DNA of 64,000 nt, taken from positions 62,001-126,000 of the forward strand of contig JAOAIT010000007.1 in assembly GCA_026414565.1 (NCBI GenBank). Reading direction: 5' to 3'. The notes below the pieces were generated by a model, which had not been told where the DNA came from, ran no database searches, and saw only the letters and a list, made by a program, of their open reading frames with translations. Shown in pieces: positions 44,005-52,243 of this stretch (position 1 is the first letter of the stretch; each line of letters starts with the position of its first letter). Made by a program: the position numbers and the translations under genes. The DNA is from Verrucomicrobiia bacterium (GTDB lineage: Bacteria > Verrucomicrobiota > Verrucomicrobiia > Limisphaerales > Fontisphaeraceae).

Positions 44005-44331
44005 GTGAAACTGCAAATCACGCCCCGCGAGCTGGCCGAGCAGCTCCAATCCCCGCACCCGCCCAAACTCCTGGATGTGCGCGAGCCGGAGGAATACGCC
44101 ATTGTCCGGCTGGAGGGGGCGCGGCTGATTCCGCTGGGCGAATTGCTGCTGCGTCATGCGGAGCTGGCGGACTGGAAGGACGAGGAAATCGTGGTGTACT
44201 GCCATCATGGCCTGCGCAGCCTGAGCGCCATCAGCCAACTGCGGCATTTGGGCTTTGCGAAATTGCGCAACCTGGCCGGCGGCATTGACCGCTGGTCTCG
44301 CGAAGTGGATCCCTCCGCCCCGCGTTATTGA
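44005..44331 (+). CDS. Rhodanese-like domain protein
   Basis: About 108 aa with a GTG start, a single rhodanese domain. Features are ITPRELAEQL, LLDVREPEEY, the active-site loop VVYCHHGLRS with the catalytic Cys, and LAGGIDRW at the end. It likely moves sulfane sulfur or reduces thiols in the cytoplasm and is probably co-transcribed with trxB. The 3' end overlaps the convergent glycoside hydrolase gene by 7 bp. Confidence 0.88.
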   Translation: MKLQITPRELAEQLQSPHPPKLLDVREPEEYAIVRLEGARLIPLGELLLRHAELADWKDEEIVVYCHHGLRSLSAISQLRHLGFAKLRNLAGGIDRWSREVDPSAPRY

Positions 44332-45329
44332 GGGGGCGCCGCGCCGCTGGGGGTTTCCTCGGTCACCCTGGGCCAGCCATCAGCCCCCCATTCCAGGCGG
44401 CGCAGGCCCAACGTGGCCGTGCCCCGGCGGCGGGCGTCATAAAAATGGAAGTTCAGCCAGTCCCGCCCGCCCACGGTAATGATGCCGGCATGGCCGGGGC
44501 CAATAACGTGTCCCCGGCTCTCCAGCAGCAAAGTGCCGCCGCCCTGATTCATGTCCACCCCCGCCTGGTCACGGTAGGGGCCGGTGATGCGCGGGCTGCG
44601 GCCGACGCGCAGGTTGTAAGTGCTGTTGGTGCCGCGGCAGCACAGGTTCCAGTTCACGAACAAATAATAATACTCTCCGCGCCGGTGGATGTAGGGGGCC
44701 TCAATTTCCGGGGCGCGGGCGAGCGCATAAAGCGGCGCATGGGGGGCGCGGCGTTTGCCGGTGGCGGGATCCAATTCCACCAGCTTGATGCCGCTCCAGA
44801 AGGAGCCAAAACTCATCCACAAGCGGCCCTCAGCATCGCGGGTCACGGCGGGGTCAATGGCGTTGAAATCATTGGTGGGGAACGATTCGAGGACCACCCC
44901 TTCATCTTTCCACTGAAAACGCCCGTCCTGCGGGTCCAGGGTGGCGTTGCTCGCCAGCGCAATGGCGGAGCGGTTTTTCCCCCAGCTTGAAATCGAGTAA
45001 TAAAGCAGAAAGCGGTTGGAGACGGCGATGATATCGGGCGCCCAGAAATGGCCGCGGTGTCCGGGCACGATGTTGGTCACCCAGGCGGGCATCTGCGGCC
45101 AGACGCGCGGGCCTTCCTGCCAGGAGACAAGGTTGCTGGAAAACCACGAGCGCAGCCCCACGCCGGTGGCAAAAAACCAGTAGTACGGGCCACATTGAAT
45201 GATGGTGGAGGGATCATGCGCCGGCGGCTCGGCGCCGCCCTCCCACCGCGGGCCGGCCCCGGCCCGGAGGGTTGAAACTCCGGCCCCGGCCAGGGCGGCC
45301 AGGAGAACCGCCAGAATCCAGCGTTGCAT
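44325..45329 (-). CDS. Exported glycoside hydrolase family 43, arabinanase-like
   Basis: About 334 aa with a signal peptide (MQRWILAVLLAALAGAGVSTLRA). It is a five-bladed propeller of GH43 type. The general base is Asp in AHDPSTI (~32), the pKa-modulating Asp is in NAIDPAVT, and the acid Glu is in EIEAPYIHRRG. GHFWAPDIIAV and PGHAGI are also characteristic of endo-1,5-alpha-L-arabinanases. It would act on arabinan outside the inner membrane. I chose the start at 45329 because it begins the signal peptide. Confidence 0.88.
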   Translation of the reverse strand: MQRWILAVLLAALAGAGVSTLRAGAGPRWEGGAEPPAHDPSTIIQCGPYYWFFATGVGLRSWFSSNLVSWQEGPRVWPQMPAWVTNIVPGHRGHFWAPDIIAVSNRFLLYYSISSWGKNRSAIALASNATLDPQDGRFQWKDEGVVLESFPTNDFNAIDPAVTRDAEGRLWMSFGSFWSGIKLVELDPATGKRRAPHAPLYALARAPEIEAPYIHRRGEYYYLFVNWNLCCRGTNSTYNLRVGRSPRITGPYRDQAGVDMNQGGGTLLLESRGHVIGPGHAGIITVGGRDWLNFHFYDARRRGTATLGLRRLEWGADGWPRVTEETPSGAAPPQ

Positions 45330-45405
45330 GGGGGCATCATGCCCCCGGCCATCCTGTTGGACAAGCAGAAGCGGCAAGGCCCGGCCGGGCCGGATGCCGT
45401 GGGTT

Positions 45406-46473
45406 TTACCCGGCGGCCGCCTGCCGGCGTTGTTCCACCTGGGCGTGTATGGCCCGGGCCACGGCGATGAAGGCCTGGGCGGCGGCGGTGCCGGGACGGC
45501 CCACCACCACCGGGATGCCTTGATCGCCACCTTCACGAATCTCAATGAAAATGGGGATTTCGCCTAAAAAGGGCAGGCCTTTGCGCTGGGCCTCCTGGCG
45601 GCCGCCCCCGTGCCCAAAGATTTCCAGACGCCGGCCATCGGGGGCGAGAAAGTAGCTCATGTTTTCAATGAGGCCGAGCACGGGGACATGGACTTTATCA
45701 AACATGGCGATGCCCTTGCGGACGACTCCCAACGAAGCCTCTTGCGGGGTGGTGACCACCACGCCGCCATCGAGGGGCACGGTCTGGCAGAGCGTGAGCT
45801 GGGCGTCGCCCGTGCCAGGAGGCAGGTCCACGATGAGATAATCCAGCGTGCCCCACTCCACTTGAACCAGGAATTGCTGGATGGTTTTGACGATCATCGG
45901 GCCGCGCCAAATGACGGGCTGGTCGTCATCGAGGAGAAAACCGATGGACATGAGTTTGACGCCATGCGCGGCGGGCGGCAGGAGCTTCTCATCCGGAGTG
46001 ATGGTGGGGCGCTGGCGGGTGCCCATCATCAGGGGGATGGTGGGGCCGTAGATGTCACAATCCAGCAGGCCCACCCGCAATCCCTCGCGTTGGAGGGCGC
46101 AGGCGAGATTGGCGGAGCAGGTGGATTTGCCCACGCCGCCCTTGCCACTGGCCACGGCCACAATGCGTTCGATGCCGGGGACGCGGGCCTGACCCGCCCA
46201 AGGATTGGCCGGCGCACCGGTGCCGCCGCCGCCGGCCATGCGCACATCCACGGCAACGGTCCGGATGCCGGGAAGCTGTTGCAGCACGCGCTCGCAGTCG
46301 GCCTTGAGCTGGGCGGCCACGTCCGGGCGGGCGGAGGTCATTTCCAGATGCACGGCCACGGCCTCCGGGGTGACCTGCAGGTGCTTGACCAGGCCAAAGG
46401 AGACAATGTCGCGCGAGTAGCCGGGGTATTTCACCGCTTTCAGCGCCTTGAGCACGTCGTCTTGTGTCAACAT
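45406..46473 (-). CDS. Mrp/NBP35-family P-loop ATPase (iron-sulfur carrier)
   Basis: 355 aa. An N-terminal MIP18/DUF59 domain (~1-85) is joined to the Mrp ATPase. The deviant Walker A is VASGKGGVGKST (~107), followed by LLDCDIYGPTIP, the Walker B region YLIVDLPPGTGDAQL and ENMSYF. The family usually bears a CPxC that bridges an Fe-S cluster between subunits right after ENMSYF, but here the segment reads LAPDGRRLEIFG with no cysteine. Cluster transfer may therefore use other ligands, or the protein has another role. Confidence 0.9.
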   Translation of the reverse strand: MLTQDDVLKALKAVKYPGYSRDIVSFGLVKHLQVTPEAVAVHLEMTSARPDVAAQLKADCERVLQQLPGIRTVAVDVRMAGGGGTGAPANPWAGQARVPGIERIVAVASGKGGVGKSTCSANLACALQREGLRVGLLDCDIYGPTIPLMMGTRQRPTITPDEKLLPPAAHGVKLMSIGFLLDDDQPVIWRGPMIVKTIQQFLVQVEWGTLDYLIVDLPPGTGDAQLTLCQTVPLDGGVVVTTPQEASLGVVRKGIAMFDKVHVPVLGLIENMSYFLAPDGRRLEIFGHGGGRQEAQRKGLPFLGEIPIFIEIREGGDQGIPVVVGRPGTAAAQAFIAVARAIHAQVEQRRQAAAG

Positions 46474-46630
46474 AAGCCGTATGAGTAAAACCGGAGCCGC
46501 GCCGGTTCAGAAGCTAAAAGTGTGCCCAATCCGGGCGGGCGGCAAGGAGGACGGCAGCCCTGGCCCCTGCTCCATGCTGCGGCCTAAGCCGACCCCAAGG
46601 CTCCCCAGGGCTGTATTCACAGCGTGAAAT

Positions 46631-46669
46631 GTCAAAAGCCAAACGCCCGGCCGGAGGGCGGCCGGGCGT
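46631..46669 (-). terminator. Hairpin terminator after the DUF1080 gene
   Basis: An 11-bp perfect stem (ACGCCCGGCCG, 46643-46653; partner 46659-46669) with a 5-nt loop, followed on the minus strand by TTGGCTTTTGAC. It lies 30 nt past the stop. The T-run is interrupted, but the stem is strong. Confidence 0.65.
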
Positions 46670-46698
46670 GGCAGGCTGAAGTGCAAGGCTGGGGACGT

Positions 46699-47316
46699 TT
46701 ATTCCGCCGGCAATTCCTTGATGCGCAGGTTGCGGAACCAGACGGTGCCATGATCCCCCTGCAGGAGGATGGGGCCGGGTTCCTTGACCTTGTTGTCAAT
46801 TTCGCCGCCCGTCGGGCGATCGCACACCACGTTGTCATGGATTTTCTTGCCGTTGAGGATCACCGTGATTTTGTTGCCGATGATGGTGGCCTCACAGGTC
46901 TGCCATTCGTTGCCGGGTTTGCTGGCAAAGACATCCGGCGCTTTGAAGGCGTAGAGCGCGCCATTGCCGCCGGGGGCGGGCTTGCCGCTTTTGTAATCGC
47001 CGAGGATTTGGATTTCGTGCCGTCCCCGGAGGTAGAAGCCGCTGTTGGAGCCATCGGGCACCAGGTACTCGAAGCGCACGGTGAAGTTCCAGAACTTCTT
47101 TTCCGTGAGCAAATCCACGCCGTGATCGCCCTGTTTGATGGTGTTTTTGAGGATGCTGTCCTCCACGGTCCAATAACTCTTGGCGTTGGGATTGCGGAGC
47201 TTCCAGCCGGTGAGGTCTTTGCCATTGAAGAGCGGCACAAAACCTTCCTCGGCGTCGGCGGCCCAAACCTGGCCGGCCAGAGCCAGCCCCAGGATCAAAG
47301 TGCACAAGGTTTTCAT
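46699..47316 (-). CDS. Exported DUF1080 (3-keto-disaccharide hydrolase-like) protein
   Basis: 205 aa with a signal peptide (MKTLCTLILGLALAGQVWA). The DUF1080 jelly-roll shows the usual marks: FVPLFNGKDLTGWK, SNSGFYLRGRHEIQILGDY, GALYAFKAPDVFASKPGNEWQ reduced in pairs, and QGDHGTVWFRNLRIKEL at the end. Such proteins are linked to 3-keto-glycoside chemistry together with Gfo/Idh/MocA oxidoreductases. It lies 18 nt downstream of the ThuA gene in the same orientation, and a MocA-like gene is divergent just beyond. Confidence 0.9.
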   Translation of the reverse strand: MKTLCTLILGLALAGQVWAADAEEGFVPLFNGKDLTGWKLRNPNAKSYWTVEDSILKNTIKQGDHGVDLLTEKKFWNFTVRFEYLVPDGSNSGFYLRGRHEIQILGDYKSGKPAPGGNGALYAFKAPDVFASKPGNEWQTCEATIIGNKITVILNGKKIHDNVVCDRPTGGEIDNKVKEPGPILLQGDHGTVWFRNLRIKELPAE

Positions 47317-47334
47317 GGAATGCAGGGAAGCGTT

Positions 47335-48249
47335 TTACTTCTGTTGGGTTTTGGGTTCACAGCTTTCCAGTCCCAAGGCCCACTTGATGCCGCCCAGAAT
47401 GTGCTTCTGGTAGTCCCGCGCCACTTCCGGCGGATTCCGGCGGTCTTTCCATTCCGGGTCCCAGACATCCTCGCGGTGCCCCAGGGAGGTGTAGAACACC
47501 CGCCCCTTGCCATAGGTCTTGTTCCAGGAAATCGGATAGTACCCCGGGGTTTTGTTATTAGGATGATTATTCAGCGAGAGCAGGTTGTGCACCTTGGTGC
47601 GATCATAGCTCTTGAACAAATAGATTTCGTCATACACCGTGAACTGGCTCGTTTTGAAATGCCGGCAGGCTGAGCACTCGCGGTCTTCGACGTTGGCGTC
47701 CACGCTCACCTGGGCGCCGTGGGATTCAAACTCGCCGCCAATCATCTCGATGAACGGCCGGAAACCGTGGAAGGTGTCGGTGGCGCTGTGCATGCCCACA
47801 AAGCCGCCGCCGGCGGCGATCCAATCCAGGAAGCCCTGCCGGTCCGGGATGGGCAGATCGCCCGTGGTATTGGCAAAGATCACCGCGTCGTAGTTTTTCA
47901 AATTCTGCGGGCTGAGCTTGGTCAACACTTTCCGCATTTCTTCGTTCCAGGCCTTCCGCGCGGCCTCGTAGGCGGCCTGCTCCTGTTTATACTTCTCTTT
48001 TTCGGCGTCGGAGGCGTCATTGCCGGGCCGCTTGGGCGCCCGCGGTTCGTTGGGGGGCTGGCTCACATACTCCACCGTAAAGGCGCCGCTTTCCTTGGCC
48101 AGTTGGCCGATGACCTTTTCCGCCACGGGAATGGAGCTGTGGCGGAAGCCGGTGGTGGTGGTGACGACGAGGACTTTTTTGCCCTGGGCGGCAGCAGGCA
48201 AAGCTATGCCCGCCGCCAACAACGCGGTCAAAAGAATGGATTTTTTCAT
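47335..48249 (-). CDS. Exported ThuA-like protein
   Basis: About 304 aa with a signal peptide (MKKSILLTALLAAGIALPAAAQ). The ThuA fold (class I glutamine-amidotransferase-like, no catalytic Cys) is recognised by VLVVTTTTGFRHSSIPVAEK, YDAVIFANTTGDLP, GGGFVGMHSATDTFH and KGRVFYTSLGHREDVW. ThuA was first seen in trehalose utilisation (3-keto-trehalose) and co-occurs with DUF1080 and MocA-like proteins, as here. I chose the ATG at 48249 to start the signal peptide. Confidence 0.9.
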   Translation of the reverse strand: MKKSILLTALLAAGIALPAAAQGKKVLVVTTTTGFRHSSIPVAEKVIGQLAKESGAFTVEYVSQPPNEPRAPKRPGNDASDAEKEKYKQEQAAYEAARKAWNEEMRKVLTKLSPQNLKNYDAVIFANTTGDLPIPDRQGFLDWIAAGGGFVGMHSATDTFHGFRPFIEMIGGEFESHGAQVSVDANVEDRECSACRHFKTSQFTVYDEIYLFKSYDRTKVHNLLSLNNHPNNKTPGYYPISWNKTYGKGRVFYTSLGHREDVWDPEWKDRRNPPEVARDYQKHILGGIKWALGLESCEPKTQQK

Positions 48250-48473
48250 AATTAAACGTCGCGGTACTCTATCCAGAGGACGCCCCAAAGGCCAGAACTA
48301 TTCAACGAGAGTTAAGGCCGGGCTGGGGCCGTCCCCGGGCGCTTTCCCCGCCAGCGATGCAGGCTGGGGCGGCGGCCCATCAGCATTTGCCACTTGCCAC
48401 ACGCCGGGGGGCGGCGCATGTTTGGGGCGAAATTCCAACAGCCATGAGCAAAAGTGAAGCGCACTGTGCGGCC

Positions 48474-49841
48474 ATGAAAACTCCGTCCTCCAACCCTCCC
48501 CGGAAACGCGGCGTAAGCCGGCGTGAATTTCTGAATACCACCACCACGGCGGCGGCGGTGTCCGCGCTGGCCGGCGTGGCGCTGCCCCATGTGCATGCGG
48601 CGGAGGACAGCACCATCCAGATGGCCCTCATCGGCTGCGGAGGGCGGGGGAGCGGCGCGGCGGCCGATGCCCTGCGCTCGACAACGGGGCCGACCAAACT
48701 GGTGGCGATGGCCGATTTGTTTGAAGACCGGCTCACCAGCGCCCACCGCAACTTGAGCCAGGCCTTTGGCGAGCGGGCGGATGTCCCGCCGGATCACCGG
48801 TTTGTGGGTTTCGACGCCTACCGCCATGCCATTGACAGCCTGCGTCCCGGCAGTGTGGTGCTGCAATGCACCCATGCGGCGTTTCGGGCGCAACATCTGG
48901 AATATGCCATCCAGAAGGGCATGCATGTGTTCATGGAGAAAACGTTTGCCGCCGATCCCGTGGGCATCCGGCGCATCCTCAAGGCGGGCGAAGCGGCCGC
49001 GGCCAAAAACTTGAAAATTGCCTGCGGCCTCATGTGCCGCCATTCCTCCGCCCGCCAGGCGCTCATCGAGAAAATCCGGCGGGGCGACCTGGGGGAGATT
49101 CATCTCATCCGGGCCTATCGCATGGACAGCGGCTACCTCATGGGACCGTACAACGGCAAGGAAAACGAGCTGCTGTGGCAAATTCGCCGGCCGTACCAGT
49201 TTTTTTGGGCGTCGTCCGGCATTTTCATCGAGCTGATGATTCATCAGGTGGATGAATGTTGCTGGATCAAGGACGCCTGGCCCATCAGTGCCCATGGCGT
49301 GGGAGGGCGCGCCCCCGGGGTGGCCGACGCCAGCCAGAACCTGCACTCCTACGGCATTGAATACACTTTTGCCGATGGCGCCCGGGCCTTTGTCACCGGC
49401 CGTTATCTGCCCAAATGCCACAGTGATTTTTCGACTTACCTGCATGGCACAAAGGCCGCCGCGCAATTCAGCGGCGACATTCACGCCCCCACCGTGCGCG
49501 TCTATAAGGACCAGCGCATCACCGGTGACAACGTCGCGTGGCGGCCGGATAAAGAGACCAAAAGCCCCTACCAGGCGGAATGGGACGTCCTGCTCACGGC
49601 CATCCGGGAGGACCGCCCGCACAACGAGGTGCAGCGGGCGGCCTACTCCAACCTCGCGGCCATCATGGGCCGCGCCGCAGTGCACATGGGGCGCATCATC
49701 ACGTGGGAGGAAGCCCTCAACTCCACTTTTTCGTTCTATCCGGATGTGGATAAACTCACTGCCGACAGCCCGGCACCGGTGCGCGCCAACGCCCAGGGCT
49801 ACTATCCCGTGCCCGTGCCTGGCCAGTGGAGTGAAATCTAA
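48474..49841 (+). CDS. Gfo/Idh/MocA family oxidoreductase with Tat signal
   Basis: About 455 aa. It has a twin-arginine signal, RKRGVSRREFLNTTTTAAAV, then the Rossmann motif ALIGCGGRGSGAAAD. The catalytic block is HVFMEKTFAADPVG (EKT where most have EKP), and the histidine/aspartate region is in IELMIHQVDECCWI. It is likely an exported NAD(P)-linked sugar oxidoreductase, divergent from the ThuA-DUF1080 pair and probably working with them. The ATG at 48474 puts the signal at the N-terminus; an ATG at 48444 is also in frame. Confidence 0.88.
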   Translation: MKTPSSNPPRKRGVSRREFLNTTTTAAAVSALAGVALPHVHAAEDSTIQMALIGCGGRGSGAAADALRSTTGPTKLVAMADLFEDRLTSAHRNLSQAFGERADVPPDHRFVGFDAYRHAIDSLRPGSVVLQCTHAAFRAQHLEYAIQKGMHVFMEKTFAADPVGIRRILKAGEAAAAKNLKIACGLMCRHSSARQALIEKIRRGDLGEIHLIRAYRMDSGYLMGPYNGKENELLWQIRRPYQFFWASSGIFIELMIHQVDECCWIKDAWPISAHGVGGRAPGVADASQNLHSYGIEYTFADGARAFVTGRYLPKCHSDFSTYLHGTKAAAQFSGDIHAPTVRVYKDQRITGDNVAWRPDKETKSPYQAEWDVLLTAIREDRPHNEVQRAAYSNLAAIMGRAAVHMGRIITWEEALNSTFSFYPDVDKLTADSPAPVRANAQGYYPVPVPGQWSEI

Positions 49842-49845
49842 GACC

Positions 49846-49867
49846 TGCGGCCCCGCGCGCGGCCGCA
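49846..49867 (+). terminator. GC hairpin after the MocA-like gene
   Basis: TGCGGCC (49846-49852) and GGCCGCA (49861-49867) with an 8-nt loop, just past the stop codon. There is no T-run, so termination is uncertain. Confidence 0.3.
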
Positions 49868-49912
49868 ACAATGGCATAGGCAAAGGGGCAATTTGGGGCT
49901 AGAGTAGAAAGG

Positions 49913-51082
49913 ATGATTGGGTTGTGGAAGCAACATCCTTTGCGCGACATTGCAGAGCGGGTGGACGCCGGCCGGCGCCTGACGGAGGCGGAGGCCCTGC
50001 GGCTTTTTCAGTCGCGTGACTTGCATGCCTTGTCCGCTCTGGCCACGCAGGTGCGGGAGCGGTTGAACGGCCTGCGCGCCAGCTATATCGTCAACCGCTA
50101 CATCAATTACTCGAATTACTGCATTCTCTCCTGCCAGTTTTGCGCCTTTGCCCGCAAGAAACGCAACGGCGACGGTTTCGAGCTGACGGTGGAGGAAATC
50201 GTGGCCAAGGCGCGGGAGGCGCTGGGCCTGGGCATCACCGAGCTGCATATCGTGGGGGGGCTGCATCCGAGCCTGCCCTACAGTTATTACCTGGAAATGT
50301 TGCGCGCGCTCAAGGCGCTGGACCCGCGGCTGCACCTCAAATGTTTTACCGCCATCGAGGTGTTGCATCTGGCCATGCTCGCCAAAAAACCGATGGAAAA
50401 AGTGCTCGAAGATTTGAAAGCCGCCGGCTTGGACTCCCTGACCGGCGGAGGCGCGGAGATTTTCCGGCCCGCCGTGCGCGAGGCCATCGCCCGGGGCAAG
50501 GAGCCGGCGGCGGATTACCTGCATGTGCATCGCACCTGGCACCGGATGGGGGGGCGGAGCACCTGCACCATGTTGTATGGGCACGTGGAAACGTTGGAGG
50601 ACCGGGTGGATCACCTGCGGCAGTTGCGGGCGTTGCAGGACGAAACCGGCGGATTCTGCGGCTTCATCCCGCTGCCCTATCAGCCGGAAAACAACGCCAT
50701 CCCGGTGGCGCATCCGCCGTCGGGATTTGATACTCTGCGGACCATGGCGGTGAGCCGGCTGTATCTGGACAACATCCCCCACCTGACCGCCTACTGGGTG
50801 GGGCTGGGGTTGAAACTGGCGCAACTGGCGTTGAGCTACGGCGCGGATGATCTGCACGGCACCATCGTAGAGGAGCACATTTTTCGCATGGCGGGCGCCA
50901 AGACGCCGCAGTTGCAAACCGAGCTGGCCATGGTCAAGGCAATCCGCGAGGCCGGGCTGGTGCCGGTGCAGCGCGACACGTTTTATCAGCCCCTCAAAGT
51001 GTGGGACGGCCCCACGCCGCGGGTGGTCACGCCCACGGCGGCGGCAGCCTCGATTCTGCAAAACAATCTGGCCACGGCCTGA
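49913..51082 (+). CDS. mqnE: Aminofutalosine synthase MqnE (menaquinone synthesis)
   Basis: 389 aa radical SAM enzyme. It joins 3-[(1-carboxyvinyl)oxy]benzoate (from MqnA) with SAM to give 6-amino-6-deoxyfutalosine in the futalosine route to menaquinone. The cluster motif is YCILSCQFCAF (Cys 70, 74, 77). FCGFIPLPYQPENNAIPV and DDLHGTIVEEHI are typical of the MqnE/MqnC family. mqnA follows 3 nt later. An AAAGG ribosome-binding site precedes the ATG. Confidence 0.94.
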   Translation: MIGLWKQHPLRDIAERVDAGRRLTEAEALRLFQSRDLHALSALATQVRERLNGLRASYIVNRYINYSNYCILSCQFCAFARKKRNGDGFELTVEEIVAKAREALGLGITELHIVGGLHPSLPYSYYLEMLRALKALDPRLHLKCFTAIEVLHLAMLAKKPMEKVLEDLKAAGLDSLTGGGAEIFRPAVREAIARGKEPAADYLHVHRTWHRMGGRSTCTMLYGHVETLEDRVDHLRQLRALQDETGGFCGFIPLPYQPENNAIPVAHPPSGFDTLRTMAVSRLYLDNIPHLTAYWVGLGLKLAQLALSYGADDLHGTIVEEHIFRMAGAKTPQLQTELAMVKAIREAGLVPVQRDTFYQPLKVWDGPTPRVVTPTAAAASILQNNLATA

Positions 51083-51085
51083 ACC

Positions 51086-51973
51086 ATGAGCGGCGATGCT
51101 CCCATTCCCCGGCTGCGCCTGGCGCCGCGTGAGACGCTGGAAGAGTTGATTCACCGCGAGGAGCGCATTCACCGCGCCGAGCAGCTTCAACGGGAGGCCG
51201 GACTGGAAAACTCCCTGGCCCCTTTTCGCGTGGGCACGGTGCCCTATCTCAACGGCGTGCCGTTGACGCGGGGGCTGGAGGAGCAGGTGATTTACGCCAC
51301 GCCCGCCAAACTGGCGGAAATGCTGCGGCGCGAGGAGCTGGACGCGGCTTTGGTCAGCGTCACCGAAGTGCTGTTGACCGGGCGTTATGATGTGCTGGAC
51401 GGGATTGCGATTGCCTCGCTGGGCGAGGTGTTGAGTGTGCTGCTGGCGCATCGGGTGCCCCTGGAGGAGGTGCGGGAGGTGCATTGCGATCCGGCCTCGC
51501 TGACCAGCGTCAACCTGCTCAAGGTGCTGCTGGCGGAGCGGGGATTGCGGCCCGCCTTTGTGCCGTTGGCGGACTATGCGGCCGCCGCCCATAAGGAGGC
51601 GGTATTGCTGATTGGCGATGCCGCGCTGGAGTTTTTGCTGGGGCCGCATGAGCATCAAATCTGGGATTTGGGCGCCGCATGGATGGAGCTGACGGGCAAG
51701 CCGTTTGTGTACGCCGTCTGGGCGCTGCGGCGGGGGGTGGAAAATGAGCGCCTGCGCCGCCTCCTGCGCGAAGCCAGGGCGTTCGGCATGGAAACGCTGG
51801 ATTACATCATCACCAGCCGCACCGAGTTCAATTACAACTTCCGCAAGGATTACCTGACCTGGCATCTGCACTATCACCTGGGCAGCGACGAAAAGGCCGG
51901 CCTGGCGCGGTTTGGCGAGCTGCTGGAAAAGCACGGCCTGGGGCCGGTGTACGCGCCGGTGTACGTGTATTGA
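51086..51973 (+). CDS. mqnA: Chorismate dehydratase MqnA (menaquinone synthesis)
   Basis: 295 aa. It converts chorismate to 3-[(1-carboxyvinyl)oxy]benzoate, the first step of the futalosine pathway. The core starts at FRVGTVPYLNGVPLTRGL and includes the ligand-binding hinge (ALVSVTEVL), the TSVNLLKVLL strand and AALEFLLGPHEHQIWDLGAAW. The ~45 residues before it (MSGDAPIPRLRLAPRETLEE...) are a charged helical extension not usual in MqnA. The pair mqnE-mqnA shows that this organism makes menaquinone by the futalosine route; other steps are outside the window. Confidence 0.9.
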   Translation: MSGDAPIPRLRLAPRETLEELIHREERIHRAEQLQREAGLENSLAPFRVGTVPYLNGVPLTRGLEEQVIYATPAKLAEMLRREELDAALVSVTEVLLTGRYDVLDGIAIASLGEVLSVLLAHRVPLEEVREVHCDPASLTSVNLLKVLLAERGLRPAFVPLADYAAAAHKEAVLLIGDAALEFLLGPHEHQIWDLGAAWMELTGKPFVYAVWALRRGVENERLRRLLREARAFGMETLDYIITSRTEFNYNFRKDYLTWHLHYHLGSDEKAGLARFGELLEKHGLGPVYAPVYVY

Positions 51974-52127
51974 GTTAGTCCCACTTCCGGCTTTGAACCT
52001 TTGCATGCCTTGGCTTCCGGCCTGGGCGCGCGACTTCAACCAGGGGCTTTTTGCGTGCCGGGGGGGGTGACGCACTGCCTTCCAAAGGGGGGCCGGGATT
52101 CTCGGGGCTTTTCTGCGCAAACTTTTT

Positions 52128-52155
52128 TTGCGGAATCCGTACGCATAGGTAATAA
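52128..52155 (+). promoter_or_regulatory. Candidate promoter of the aromatic-acid operon
   Basis: TTGCGG (52128-52133) and TAATAA (52150-52155) with 16-nt spacing, in a local AT-rich patch within the 270-bp gap 51974-52243. The predicted start lies about 80 nt before the ATG at 52244. Confidence 0.5.
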
Positions 52156-52243
52156 TTGGGGTAATGATGGCTATTAGCAGAACAGATAAATGCCTCGCGG
52201 TACCGCCCAGCCGGAGCGGGGCCGGACGGCACGGCATGGTCCT

